Position numbers and translations under genes: made by a program. From assembly GCF_000024085.1 (NCBI RefSeq), contig NC_013166.1:1240001-1304000 (forward strand): DNA of 64,000 nt. Direction: 5' to 3'. The stretch is from Kangiella koreensis DSM 16069 (GTDB taxonomy: Bacteria > Pseudomonadota > Gammaproteobacteria > Enterobacterales > Kangiellaceae). This document shows, piece after piece, positions 33,464 to 41,599 of the stretch. The notes beneath the pieces are model-generated. The model did not search any database. It was given only the letters and a program-made list of their open reading frames with translations, and was not told the DNA's origin. How positions within the stretch are numbered: the first letter of the stretch is position 1; every line of letters starts with the position of its first letter.

Positions 33464-33772
33464 GTGGAAAGACGACACCTGATTTTGACTTTTCTTGTGC
33501 TCCATATTGTCTTTTATGGCATCGGTTTTTATATGGCAATTTTTCTCAGCAAGTACAGTTGGCAGATACTTCTAGTAAGTTTTGTGGTGATTGCTTTAAG
33601 CTATAAATATAACTTTATATTTCAATGGTTAAGGGATAAGCCAGAACCAACCTTTGAAGTTATAGATCCGAACGAACATATCAATGTTAATGATGCGATT
33701 GACCGATATAAGGCAGCTGAGCGTATCAGACGTCAAAACAGTAAGTGGTATGAATTTTGGAGCTGGAGCTAG
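33464..33772 (+). CDS. Small two-helix membrane protein inside the REP-bounded unit
   Basis: A 102-residue protein, GTG start with AAAGGA 8 bases before. Two adjacent membrane helices (about residues 6-28 and 31-48) are followed by a charged cytoplasmic tail (about 55-102) containing DPNEHINVNDAIDRYKAAER and a Trp-rich end (WYEFWSWS). No family recognised. It is the only gene between the inverted repeats at 33355-33396 and 33788-33827. It may be a passenger of a mobile unit or simply flanked by two REP elements. Confidence 0.6.
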   Translation: MERRHLILTFLVLHIVFYGIGFYMAIFLSKYSWQILLVSFVVIALSYKYNFIFQWLRDKPEPTFEVIDPNEHINVNDAIDRYKAAERIRRQNSKWYEFWSWS

Positions 33773-33787
33773 TCATCATGTTTTAAC

Positions 33788-33827
33788 GGTGCGTCGCGAC
33801 GCAGATCCTGCCCTAGGGGTACCCTAC
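33788..33827 (+). repeat. REP-like palindromic repeat, copy B
   Basis: Starts GGTGCGTCGCGACGCAGATC and ends TAGGGGTACCCTAC. It contains the perfect 12-bp palindrome GCGTCGCGACGC. The last 37 bases are nearly the reverse complement of copy A, making a 473-bp inverted-repeat-bounded unit (33355-33827). Confidence 0.85.
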
Positions 33828-33832
33828 GTATC

Positions 33833-34417
33833 TTAAATAAGCTGCACACCTAACTCTCTAAGCTTGGTTGCCAAAGCTATTAACGGTAACCCAATCAAGG
33901 CGGTTGGATCTTTCGATTCAATCGCTTCAAATAAGACAATTCCTAATCCTTCACATTTGAAAGAGCCAGCACAATCGAACGGTTGTTCTTTTTCAAGGTA
34001 GCTGATGATCTCTTTATCACTTAGCTGTCTAAATCTTACTTTGGTGGCGACGACTGTGGTGTTCTGGGCTGTTTCATTTGCATTGGTGACGCATAAGGAG
34101 GTGTAGAAGGTGACCGTTTGGCCTGAACAGGCTTTAAGCTGCTCAATGGCTTTATCCATAGTGCCTGGCTTGCCCAGTATCTGATTATTAAGGACGCAGA
34201 CCTGATCCGAGCCTATGACCAGTGCTTCGGGATGGCTGACCGCGATTGCGAGGGCTTTCTGTTGAGCCAGACGCGCCACCAGCTCTATGGGCTCTTCGTC
34301 GGGGAAGGGTGTTTCGTCGATATCGGGCGATATTGCCTCGAAATTCTCAAGAATTCGACTCAGGAGCTCTTTTCGATACGGCGAAGAAGAGGCGAGTATA
34401 ATGTGTGGTTGCGGCAT
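33833..34417 (-). CDS. yceF: Maf-family nucleotide pyrophosphatase YceF
   Basis: A 194-residue Maf protein, the size of E. coli YceF (194), which hydrolyses N7-methyl-GTP and similar modified nucleotides. The N-terminal LASSSPYRKELL is the substrate-binding Maf signature. DETPFPDEEP and IGSDQVCVLNNQILGKPG follow, with the catalytic Asp in GSDQ, and FDCAGSFKCEGLGIVLFE belongs to the YceF subgroup. It is divergent from yceD, the conserved gammaproteobacterial order yceF-yceD-rpmF-plsX. Its 3' end is 6 bases from REP copy B. Confidence 0.95.
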   Translation of the reverse strand: MPQPHIILASSSPYRKELLSRILENFEAISPDIDETPFPDEEPIELVARLAQQKALAIAVSHPEALVIGSDQVCVLNNQILGKPGTMDKAIEQLKACSGQTVTFYTSLCVTNANETAQNTTVVATKVRFRQLSDKEIISYLEKEQPFDCAGSFKCEGLGIVLFEAIESKDPTALIGLPLIALATKLRELGVQLI

Positions 34418-34539
34418 ATTAATCAGCCCTTTTTATCCCAGTTTTTATTAGAGAATCAGTTGCTTAGGCTCAATTGTGTAAGAATTAGCTAAAAAAGCAA
34501 TCAAATAGGCATAATTTGCTTAAAAATAGCGGGTTTGCT

Positions 34540-34568
34540 TTGACTAGACCACAAGATATATGTATTAT
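34540..34568 (+). promoter_or_regulatory. Strong sigma-70 promoter of yceD-rpmF
   Basis: TTGACT (34540-34545), a 17-base spacer and TATTAT (34563-34568). Transcription should begin near 34574-34576, only 2-4 bases before the ATG at 34578. The yceD mRNA would therefore be leaderless or nearly so. Confidence 0.8.
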
Positions 34569-34577
34569 TGCGCGCCT

Positions 34578-35102
34578 ATGTCAAGTCGCAGGTTCCCGGC
34601 ATCGCTCAGTCCCAATAAATTCGTGGACCAGGGCAAAGAAATTGATGCCACCCTTGAGATTGATTATTTCGAGCGTTTTCGCCAGTTGCTGAATTCATCA
34701 AAAGGCGAAATTCACTGTAAAATCAATGGTGAGAGGGTTAAAGACACTCGTACAACTTCACTGCATGTGGCTCTCACTGGTGAAGTCGAATTAGTATGTC
34801 AGGGCTGTACTGAACCTTTTATGTTCAAACTTGACCGCCAAGCAGTTTTGCGTCCGGTGTATTCGGAAGAGCAAATGAACAACGCCCCAGATGATGTGGA
34901 GCCTGTGCTTGTTGGCGAAGACGGATTAGATATAAAATCAGCAGTAGAAGATGAGCTGATTTTAACACTACCACTCATACCTTTATTTGGTGAGTGTAAA
35001 GAGCTGGAGACCTACCAATCAGGTGAGCTTCCAGAAGAAACAATTGAGCAGGCAGAAAAGGATAACCCTTTTAATGCCTTAAAAGATTTAAAGTTTGATT
35101 AA
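34578..35102 (+). CDS. yceD: YceD (DUF177) protein, large-subunit rRNA accumulation protein
   Basis: A 174-residue protein. The DUF177 core includes [13 protein letters not shown] (CxxC, as in QRCGKPF of E. coli YceD), the [13 protein letters not shown] block and the NPFNAL C-terminus. The bacterial/plant family is linked to 23S rRNA accumulation. I place the start at ATG 34578 rather than 34560, because the earlier ATG lies within the promoter's -10 region. No ribosome-binding site precedes 34578, in line with a leaderless message. Followed 14 bases later by rpmF, the usual co-transcribed pair. Confidence 0.92.
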   Translation: MSSRRFPASLSPNKFVDQGKEIDATLEIDYFERFRQLLNSSKGEIHCKINGERVKDTRTTSLHVALTGEVELVCQGCTEPFMFKLDRQAVLRPVYSEEQMNNAPDDVEPVLVGEDGLDIKSAVEDELILTLPLIPLFGECKELETYQSGELPEETIEQAEKDNPFNALKDLKFD

Positions 35103-35116
35103 GCAGGAGAAACCTC

Positions 35117-35281
35117 ATGGCTGTACAAAAGAATCGTAAAACTCGCTCTACGCGTGGCATGCGTCGTTCACACGACTCTTTGAGCGCACCAACATTATCA
35201 GTTGAAAGTGAAACTGGTGAACTCCATCGTCGTCACCACGTGACTAAAGATGGTTTTTATAAAGGTCGCAAAGTCGTTTAA
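35117..35281 (+). CDS. rpmF: 50S ribosomal protein L32
   Basis: A 54-residue basic protein beginning [20 protein letters not shown], the diagnostic L32 start. It contains [20 protein letters not shown] near the end, also typical. The gammaproteobacterial form lacks the zinc-binding cysteines of some L32 proteins. GCAGGAGA precedes the ATG. The gene lies between yceD and plsX, the conserved order that ties ribosome and membrane-lipid synthesis. Confidence 0.97.
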   Translation: MAVQKNRKTRSTRGMRRSHDSLSAPTLSVESETGELHRRHHVTKDGFYKGRKVV

Positions 35282-35290
35282 TTCTTTTAT

Positions 35291-35312
35291 AGAGGTTCTT
35301 TGCAGAACCTTT
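35291..35312 (+). terminator. Hairpin after rpmF (partial terminator or processing signal)
   Basis: AGAGGTTCT, loop TTGC, AGAACCTTT (one G-U pair), followed by AAAGAAG rather than a T run. It may lower read-through into plsX or stabilise the yceD-rpmF message. Confidence 0.4.
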
Positions 35313-35424
35313 AAAGAAGATCAGAGTTAAGTCCGAAACACTTTATTATTAAATGCTGGTTTCAATGCTGGCTAAAACAATGATAAGTTTACTGTTAACA
35401 ACCGATTTATGTTGACCTGTTACC

Positions 35425-36462
35425 GTGACTAAAACTCTAGCAATAGATTGTATGGGGGGCGATTATGGCCCCTCAGTTATTATTCCAGCGGCTTTAAAAG
35501 CGCTGGAAATTCATTCCGATATCACTATTTACCTGGTTGGCCATCAAGAACAGGTCAAACAACAGGTTTCTCAACTCAATCCTCAAGCCTTTGATATTTT
35601 CGGTAACCGTTTGCGTATTCAGCATGCGTCCGAAGTTATTGCTATGGATGAAAAGCCATCTCAGGCCATTCGAAATAAATCCGATTCCAGCATGCGCGTC
35701 AGCTTGCAGCTTGTTTGCGATAATGTGGCCGATGCCTGCGTGAGTGCCGGTAACACAGGCGCTTTGATGGCTTTGGCGACTATTTTGATTGGCACTTTGC
35801 CTGGCGTCGATCGGCCAGCGATTGTTGTAGAGCTTCCAAATAAGAAAGGCACTGTGAGTCATATGCTGGATCTTGGCGCTAATATTGATGCCAGCGCGGA
35901 GCAGTTGACGGGTTTTGCCATGATGGGCCATGTTTTGTGCCAGGCGGTTGATGGTATCGACAATCCTAAAGTAGCTTTACTGAATATTGGCGAAGAGCAA
36001 TCCAAAGGCCGCGACAGTATCAAACTGGCCGGTGATATCTTGAGCAAACAAACTGAAATTAATTATGTCGGTTACATCGAAGCCAATCAGATTTTTGACG
36101 GCGATGTTGATGTTATAGTTTGTGATGGCTTTACCGGTAATAATGTTTTGAAAGCCTGTGAAGGCATTACCCGTTTCCTGTATGATCAGCTGAAGGTTGA
36201 ATTTACTCGCAATTGGCGGAGCAAGCTGATTGCGGCGATGGTTAAACCCGTCTTAAAAAGTTTCCAAAAGCGCATCAACCCCGACCAGTATAATGGGGCA
36301 AGTCTGTTAGGATTACGCGAAATTGTGATCAAGAGTCACGGTTCTGCTGATATCAAAGCGACGTTGTGCGCGATAAATAAAGCGATTTCTGAGATTGAGC
36401 GTCAAGTTCCTCAGGAAATCCAAAATAAAGTAAGCCACCTGGTGTTACCCATAGAGCGTTAA
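35425..36462 (+). CDS. plsX: Phosphate acyltransferase PlsX
   Basis: A 345-residue enzyme that makes acyl-phosphate from acyl-ACP, the first step toward phosphatidic acid by the PlsX/PlsY route. Landmarks are AIDCMGGDYGP at the start, SAGNTGALMA, LDLGANIDAS, VALLNIGEE and DGFTGNNVLK, all conserved in PlsX. GTG start without a strong ribosome site. First gene of the long fatty-acid series plsX-fabH-fabD-fabG-acpP-fabF. Confidence 0.96.
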   Translation: MTKTLAIDCMGGDYGPSVIIPAALKALEIHSDITIYLVGHQEQVKQQVSQLNPQAFDIFGNRLRIQHASEVIAMDEKPSQAIRNKSDSSMRVSLQLVCDNVADACVSAGNTGALMALATILIGTLPGVDRPAIVVELPNKKGTVSHMLDLGANIDASAEQLTGFAMMGHVLCQAVDGIDNPKVALLNIGEEQSKGRDSIKLAGDILSKQTEINYVGYIEANQIFDGDVDVIVCDGFTGNNVLKACEGITRFLYDQLKVEFTRNWRSKLIAAMVKPVLKSFQKRINPDQYNGASLLGLREIVIKSHGSADIKATLCAINKAISEIERQVPQEIQNKVSHLVLPIER

Positions 36463-36583
36463 TTTATTGAAGTGTGTGGGTGGTTAATAAAATTTGTAGA
36501 TACTCAGTGGATTTTTTCTCACAAAGTCAGTAAATGAGTCGTTTGTAGATAAATATCCGGTGAATGATTAAAGGGTAGTAAGT

Positions 36584-37546
36584 GTGAAATATTCAAAAAT
36601 TCTTGGTATGGGCAGCTACTTGCCGGAAAAGGTTTTAACGAACGCCGATCTAGAGAAAATGGTTGATACTACTGATGCGTGGATCACAGAGCGTACCGGT
36701 ATTAAAAAACGCCATATTGCTGCCGATGATCAGTCAGCCTCTGATTTAGGATTTGAAGCGGCAAAGAAAGCCATTGCCAATTCAGGTCTCGAAGCAAAAG
36801 ATATCGATATGATTGTTGTCGGTACTGCTACGCCAGACAAAATGTTTCCCAGTGTCGCCTGTTATATTGGTCATGCATTAGGCATTGGTGGCGTACCAGC
36901 ATTTGATATCACAACCGCCTGCCCAGGTTTTGTTTATGGCTTAAGCATCGCCGACCAATTTATTAAAACTGGCCACCGCAAGAACGTCTTGGTAGTTGGT
37001 ACAGAAGTGTTATCGCGTCTGGTGAACTGGGATGATCGTTCAACCTGTGTCATTTTCGGTGATGGTGCTGGCGCAGCTGTAGTAACTGGCAGCGATGAGC
37101 CCGGTATCTTGTCGACCCATATCCATGCAGATGGTGGCTATGGTGATCTCTTATACTGCAACAATGGTCTAAGAGGGCAGCTAGGCGAATTCCCAGAGCC
37201 ACAAATTGTTATGCGCGGCAATGAAGTGTTTAAAGTTGCCGTCAAAACATTAAGTCAGATTGTTGATGAAACCCTCGCAGCTAACAATATGCAGAAAAAA
37301 GATATTGATTGGCTGATTCCGCATCAAGCAAATATCCGTATTATCCAGGCGACAGCTAAAAAGCTCGGCGCTTCAATGGATAAAGTTGTGGTGGCAGTTG
37401 ATCGTCACGGCAATACATCCAGCGCTTCGATTCCACTGGCTATGTGTGAAGCGATTGAAGATGGTCGCATTAAGCGTGGCGATGTTTGCTTGTTGGAGAG
37501 TTTTGGGGGTGGGTTTACGTGGGGCTCCGCTCTAATTAAATATTAG
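36584..37546 (+). CDS. fabH: 3-oxoacyl-ACP synthase III FabH
   Basis: A 320-residue ketoacyl synthase (E. coli 317) that starts fatty-acid chains from acetyl-CoA and malonyl-ACP. The catalytic triad is visible: Cys113 in [12 protein letters not shown], His in [11 protein letters not shown], and Asn in HGNTSSAS. The N-terminal segment [15 protein letters not shown] is typical. GTG start with GGGTAG upstream. A 305-base gap with a REP copy separates it from fabD, so fabD probably has its own promoter as well. Confidence 0.97.
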   Translation: MKYSKILGMGSYLPEKVLTNADLEKMVDTTDAWITERTGIKKRHIAADDQSASDLGFEAAKKAIANSGLEAKDIDMIVVGTATPDKMFPSVACYIGHALGIGGVPAFDITTACPGFVYGLSIADQFIKTGHRKNVLVVGTEVLSRLVNWDDRSTCVIFGDGAGAAVVTGSDEPGILSTHIHADGGYGDLLYCNNGLRGQLGEFPEPQIVMRGNEVFKVAVKTLSQIVDETLAANNMQKKDIDWLIPHQANIRIIQATAKKLGASMDKVVVAVDRHGNTSSASIPLAMCEAIEDGRIKRGDVCLLESFGGGFTWGSALIKY

Positions 37547-37697
37547 GTTTGAAGCCATTATCGTCGATGATACTGCGTTATTTGCTGATTTAAAGTTCGT
37601 CAATTAAGAGTACTAAACTCCTCACTTTATATCATCAAATGCCTTGTCTCATCTTAGCTACTGGCTTCAAAGTTTGGTAAATACCTCAAATGGAGCG

Positions 37698-37737
37698 GTA
37701 GGGTGCGTCGTGACGCAGATTCTGCCATAGGGGTACC
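37698..37737 (+). repeat. REP-like palindromic repeat, copy C
   Basis: Starts GTAGGGTGCGTCGTGACGCA and ends CCATAGGGGTACC. It matches copy B in the same orientation over about 37 bases with few changes. It contains GCGTC-GT-GACGC. Confidence 0.85.
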
Positions 37738-37787
37738 GCTCTTGATCTTAAAGCGGTGCTTTAAATCATTTAAACACATGATTCGCT

Positions 37788-37809
37788 GCTGATTCTAATC
37801 AGAATCAGC
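37788..37809. promoter_or_regulatory. Perfect inverted repeat before fabD
   Basis: GCTGATTCT, spacer AATC, AGAATCAGC: a 9-bp perfect dyad 42 bases before the fabD ATG. It could be an operator for a dimeric regulator of fatty-acid genes or an RNA hairpin; it lacks a clear T run and is not a convincing terminator. Confidence 0.4.
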
Positions 37810-37851
37810 TTTAAATAAATCAGATAACCAATTGAATAAAAAGATTTAATT

Positions 37852-38781
37852 ATGAGTAAAACAGCATTTATCTTTCCAGGTCAGGGTTCGCAGGCGGTGG
37901 GTATGCTTGCCGATATCGCTGACAAATACCCAGTCATTGAACACACTTTCGCTGAGGCTTCGGAAGCTTTGGGTTACGACCTTTGGCAGCTGGTACAAAA
38001 GGATGAAGAGGGTAAGTTGAACCAGACTGAGTTCACTCAGCCAGCTTTATTAACGGCCAGCGTTGCTTTATGGCGTTTGTGGCAGCAGGAAGGCGGCACT
38101 AAGCCTGCATTCCTGGCGGGTCATAGCTTGGGCGAGTACAGTGCTTTAGTCGCTGCTGGCGTTATCGAGCTAGCGGATGCCGTAAAATTGGTAGAAGCAC
38201 GTGGTCAGTTTATGCAGTTAGCCGTTCCGGCCGGTACTGGCAAGATGGCCGCTATCATTGGACTGGATGATGAAAAAGTTCGTGATGCTTGCGCTTTGGC
38301 AGCACAAGACGAAGTGGTTGAAGCTGTTAATTATAATTCTCCAGGTCAGGTTGTGATTGCTGGTAGCGCTGATGCTGTTGAGCGTGCTATGGAAGCCTGC
38401 AAAACTGCTGGTGCTAAGCGTGCCTTGCCACTTCCTGTCAGCGTTCCTTCGCATTGTGCGTTAATGCGTCCTGCGGCCGATAAGCTTGCTCACATGCTTG
38501 AAAGCATTAATATCAGTGCGCCGACCATTCCTGTGATCAATAACGTGGATGTAGCGATTGAAACCGAACCAAAAGCGATCAAGGATGCCTTGATTCGTCA
38601 GCTGTACAATCCTGTGCGCTGGACAGAGACCGTTCAGAAATTAAAGGCGGAAGATGCAATCAACTTGCTAGAATGTGGACCCGGCAATGTGTTGTGTGGT
38701 TTAGCCAAGCGTATTGATCGCGAGCTAAACGCTGCGCCATTAGCCAGCTTGGATAAATTTGAAGCAGCACTTTCAGCCTGA
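37852..38781 (+). CDS. fabD: Malonyl-CoA-ACP transacylase FabD
   Basis: A 309-residue enzyme, same length as E. coli FabD. It moves malonyl groups from CoA to ACP. FPGQGSQAVGM lies near the N-terminus. The nucleophile S92 is in GHSLGEYSAL (E. coli also Ser92), and the catalytic His is in VSVPSHCALM. Terminal CGPGNVLCGLAKR is also conserved. Fifty-three bases before fabG with a good ribosome site for that gene, so co-transcribed. Confidence 0.97.
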   Translation: MSKTAFIFPGQGSQAVGMLADIADKYPVIEHTFAEASEALGYDLWQLVQKDEEGKLNQTEFTQPALLTASVALWRLWQQEGGTKPAFLAGHSLGEYSALVAAGVIELADAVKLVEARGQFMQLAVPAGTGKMAAIIGLDDEKVRDACALAAQDEVVEAVNYNSPGQVVIAGSADAVERAMEACKTAGAKRALPLPVSVPSHCALMRPAADKLAHMLESINISAPTIPVINNVDVAIETEPKAIKDALIRQLYNPVRWTETVQKLKAEDAINLLECGPGNVLCGLAKRIDRELNAAPLASLDKFEAALSA

Positions 38782-38834
38782 TTGTAGAATGAAGTTCTGC
38801 TGACAAAATAGAATACATTAGAAAGGAAATACAC

Positions 38835-39581
38835 ATGAGTTTGAATGACAAAATTGCTTTAGTAACAGGCGCCAGTCGTGGTATTGGCCAAGCTATTGCT
38901 CACCGTTTAGCCCAATCGGGCGCAACGGTTATTGGTACTGCAACCTCCGAAAGCGGTGCTGAAAAAATTACTGAAAACTTTAAAGCTGCTGGTCTGAATG
39001 GCACTGGTATGGCGCTTAACGTGACCGATCCAGAAAGCATCGAAAGCGTTCTAGACGCCATTAAGGGTGAATATGGTCGTACTCCAGATATTCTAGTCAA
39101 TAATGCCGGTATCACGCGTGACAACCTTCTAATGCGCATGAAGGATGAGGAGTGGGAAAGTATTCTCAACACCAACCTGACCTCAATTTTCCGTCTGTCA
39201 AAAGCCTGTTTGCGTAGCATGATGAAATCAAGGTGGGGCCGTATTATTACTATCGGTTCTGTGGTCGGTACTATGGGCAATGCCGGACAAGCAAACTATT
39301 CAGCGGCTAAAGCTGGATTGATTGGTTTCTCTAAATCATTGGCCCGCGAAGTAGGTTCACGTGGCATCACAGTCAATGTGGTGGCACCAGGCTTTATTGA
39401 TACTGACATGACCAAAGCGCTTAATGACGACCAAAAGCAGGCCATGTTTGACCAGATTCCGATGGCGCGTCTGGGCCAGCCAGAAGAGATTGCCAGTGCT
39501 GTATACTTCCTGGCTTCTGACGATGCTGGATACATTACGGGCGAAACGATTAACGTCAATGGTGGCATGCATATGATTTAA
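38835..39581 (+). CDS. fabG: 3-oxoacyl-ACP reductase FabG
   Basis: A 248-residue short-chain dehydrogenase that reduces 3-oxoacyl-ACP with NADPH. The cofactor loop is TGASRGIG at 12-19 and NNAG follows. The catalytic Ser is in IGSVVGTMG and the Tyr/Lys pair in YSAAKAG. The C-terminal ITGETINVNGGMHMI is the FabG signature. AGAAAGGA precedes the ATG. Sits between fabD and acpP in the standard order. Confidence 0.97.
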   Translation: MSLNDKIALVTGASRGIGQAIAHRLAQSGATVIGTATSESGAEKITENFKAAGLNGTGMALNVTDPESIESVLDAIKGEYGRTPDILVNNAGITRDNLLMRMKDEEWESILNTNLTSIFRLSKACLRSMMKSRWGRIITIGSVVGTMGNAGQANYSAAKAGLIGFSKSLAREVGSRGITVNVVAPGFIDTDMTKALNDDQKQAMFDQIPMARLGQPEEIASAVYFLASDDAGYITGETINVNGGMHMI

Positions 39582-39725
39582 ACGGTTGTTCTATTCAGTG
39601 GCCTATATTGGCCGACTGGGTCGATAACCGCTTTAAATTCATGGTTTGTCATATTAAAATGCCGGCCAATTCTGCTATTATGCAAAACTTGATGCAGGTC
39701 TGACCTTTGCTAAAAAAGTGAATTT

Positions 39726-39739
39726 AAACTTGCAAGTTT
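39726..39739. promoter_or_regulatory. 14-bp palindrome upstream of acpP promoter
   Basis: AAACTTGCAAGTTT is perfectly self-complementary and lies about 29-42 bases before the -10 hexamer of acpP. That is in the upstream-element region, where an activator could bind. Confidence 0.4.
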
Positions 39740-39767
39740 GCTGGAGTTAACTAAACTACCGTCGCAG

Positions 39768-39773
39768 TATAAT
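39768..39773 (+). promoter_or_regulatory. acpP promoter -10 hexamer
   Basis: TATAAT, exact consensus, 30 bases before the acpP start, giving a leader of about 23 bases with AGAGGA as ribosome site. The -35 region (GTTAAC or AGTTAA at 16-17 bases) is poor, which fits dependence on an activator or an upstream element. Confidence 0.65.
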
Positions 39774-39802
39774 ACTGTGATATACAAGAGGATTTAAAAC
39801 AG

Positions 39803-40042
39803 ATGAGTACTATCGAAGAGCGTGTAAAAAACATCGTTGTTGAGCAATTAGGTGTTAAAGAAGAAGAAGTTACTGCTGAAGCTTCTTTTGTTGATGATTT
39901 AGGTGCGGATTCATTGGATACCGTTGAATTGGTAATGGCTCTTGAAGAAGAGTTTGATACTGAGATTCCAGACGAAGAAGCTGAGAAAATCAACACAGTT
40001 CAAGCCGCTATTGACTACATTAAGGCGAATGTTGACGCGTAA
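39803..40042 (+). CDS. acpP: Acyl carrier protein AcpP
   Basis: A 79-residue very acidic carrier protein. The phosphopantetheine site is Ser37 in [15 protein letters not shown], the fixed ACP motif. AGAGGATT precedes the ATG by about 10 bases. A near-consensus -10 lies before it and a strong terminator behind it, so acpP can make an abundant monocistronic message in addition to read-through from fabG. It carries all acyl intermediates made by the neighbouring Fab enzymes. Confidence 0.98.
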   Translation: MSTIEERVKNIVVEQLGVKEEEVTAEASFVDDLGADSLDTVELVMALEEEFDTEIPDEEAEKINTVQAAIDYIKANVDA

Positions 40043-40084
40043 TTTAACTCGTCTGCAATTTATTCGTAATAGTTAGCGAATACA

Positions 40085-40126
40085 AAATGGGTAAAATACG
40101 AAAGTATTTTACCCATTTGTGTTTTT
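40085..40126 (+). terminator. Strong terminator after acpP
   Basis: Perfect 15-bp stem AAATGGGTAAAATAC / GTATTTTACCCATTT with a GAAA tetraloop (40100-40103), followed by GTGTTTTT. Confidence 0.93.
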
Positions 40127-40244
40127 ATAAGATAAGAAATTGGGTACAAACCCAGACAGTGGCTGAAGAAATGCTCTGATAAGTTTTCGAACTAGATGGC
40201 TTATGGAGAGCTGATAACTGAATACTGAACGAGAGGTAATTTCC

Positions 40245-41483
40245 TTGAGTAAACGTAGAGTTGTAGTTACCGGCTTAGGCATGCTAAGCCCGCTTGGTAA
40301 CAACATTAAAGATTCATGGGACGGCATTTTGGCATCGAAAAGTGGTGCTAATATGATCGAGGACTTTGATGCTAGCAATTTAAGCACCCGATTTGTCTGC
40401 TCGGTTAAAAACTTTGATGCTGAGCCAATATTGGCCAAAAAAGATGCTCGCAAAATGGATATTTTTATCCAATACGGTATTGTCGCTGGTGCGCAAGCCT
40501 GGGAAGATTCTGGTTTAGAAATCACTGAGCAGAATGCTAGTCGTATTGGTGCCTGTGTCGGTGCGGGTATTGGTGGCATGACAACCATTGAAGAAACCAC
40601 TATTTTGAATCATGAGCGTGGGCCACGTCGGATATCTCCTTTCTTCATTCCTGGTTCCATTATCAATATGATTTCAGGCCATTTGTCGATTAAATATGGT
40701 TTGAAAGGCCCTAATATTTCTATCGTCACTGCTTGTACGACGGGTGTGCACTCTATCGGTCACGCAGCGCGTATGATTGCCTATGGTGATGCTGATGCAA
40801 TGTTAGCCGGTGGCGCAGAAAAAGGTTCAACCCCAGTCTCTCTTGGCGGCTTTGCTGCGGCCAAAGCACTTTCTACTCGTAATGATGACCCTCATGCGGC
40901 TTCGCGCCCCTGGGACAAAGACCGTGACGGTTTTGTGATGGGTGATGGTGCTGGCGTTATGGTGGTTGAAGAATATGAGCATGCCAAAGCGCGGGGTGCC
41001 AAGATATATGCGGAGCTTACTGGTTTTGGAATGAGTGGCGATGCCTTCCATATTACTTCGCCACCAGCAGATGGCGAAGGTGCGGCTAGCTCGATGCAAA
41101 ATGCACTGAATGATGCAGGTCTAAACCCAGAAGACATTCAGTACATTAATGCGCACGGTACTTCTACTCCTGCTGGTGACTTAGCAGAGACTAATGCTGT
41201 TAAAACAGTATTTGGTGATGCGGCGCGTAAAGTTATGGTCAGTTCAACTAAATCCATGACTGGACACTTATTAGGAGCTGCTGGCGCTGTTGAAGCGATC
41301 TTCAGCATACTGGCGATTCAAGATCAGGTGGCACCGCCAACTGTGAATCTTGATAACCCAAGCGAAGGTTGTGATTTGGATTATGTACCGCATACTGCAC
41401 GTCAGGCTAACATTGAACATACCTTGTGTAATTCATTTGGTTTTGGCGGCACTAATGGTTCATTGGTGTTTAGTAAGATATAG
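40245..41483 (+). CDS. fabF: 3-oxoacyl-ACP synthase II FabF
   Basis: A 412-residue elongating ketoacyl synthase (E. coli 413). The triad is Cys164 in [12 protein letters not shown], His in [11 protein letters not shown] and His in [14 protein letters not shown]. The N-terminus [17 protein letters not shown] is characteristic. The start is TTG at 40245: GAGAGG lies 8 bases before, and no nearer ATG keeps the conserved N-terminus. Flanked by terminators on both sides, so it can be transcribed on its own. Confidence 0.97.
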   Translation: MSKRRVVVTGLGMLSPLGNNIKDSWDGILASKSGANMIEDFDASNLSTRFVCSVKNFDAEPILAKKDARKMDIFIQYGIVAGAQAWEDSGLEITEQNASRIGACVGAGIGGMTTIEETTILNHERGPRRISPFFIPGSIINMISGHLSIKYGLKGPNISIVTACTTGVHSIGHAARMIAYGDADAMLAGGAEKGSTPVSLGGFAAAKALSTRNDDPHAASRPWDKDRDGFVMGDGAGVMVVEEYEHAKARGAKIYAELTGFGMSGDAFHITSPPADGEGAASSMQNALNDAGLNPEDIQYINAHGTSTPAGDLAETNAVKTVFGDAARKVMVSSTKSMTGHLLGAAGAVEAIFSILAIQDQVAPPTVNLDNPSEGCDLDYVPHTARQANIEHTLCNSFGFGGTNGSLVFSKI

Positions 41484-41502
41484 AAGTTTATTAGACTTAC
41501 CC

Positions 41503-41528
41503 AAAGGCTCTCACTCGAGAGCCTTTTT
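41503..41528 (+). terminator. Terminator after fabF
   Basis: AAAGGCTCTC, loop ACTC, GAGAGCCTTT, then T: perfect 10-bp stem with a T run. Confidence 0.93.
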
Positions 41529-41599
41529 GCTTTCTGGCTTTTAAATAAATGCTATTAATTTGCGCTGTAACTTGTTTATTTTTGCATTAGAATGCTGTG

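Larger units (their letters stand above)
37547..37851. other. fabH-fabD intergenic region
   Basis: 305 bases without a gene. It contains REP-like copy C (37698-37737) and a perfect 9-bp inverted repeat at 37788-37809. AT-rich sequence lies between that inverted repeat and the fabD start. Confidence 0.7.

Noticed and set aside
33810..33827. TAGGGGTACC of the REP elements as another copy of the protease dyad
   Set aside because: Spacing between the G and C runs is two bases rather than four, and the surrounding sequence is REP-specific.
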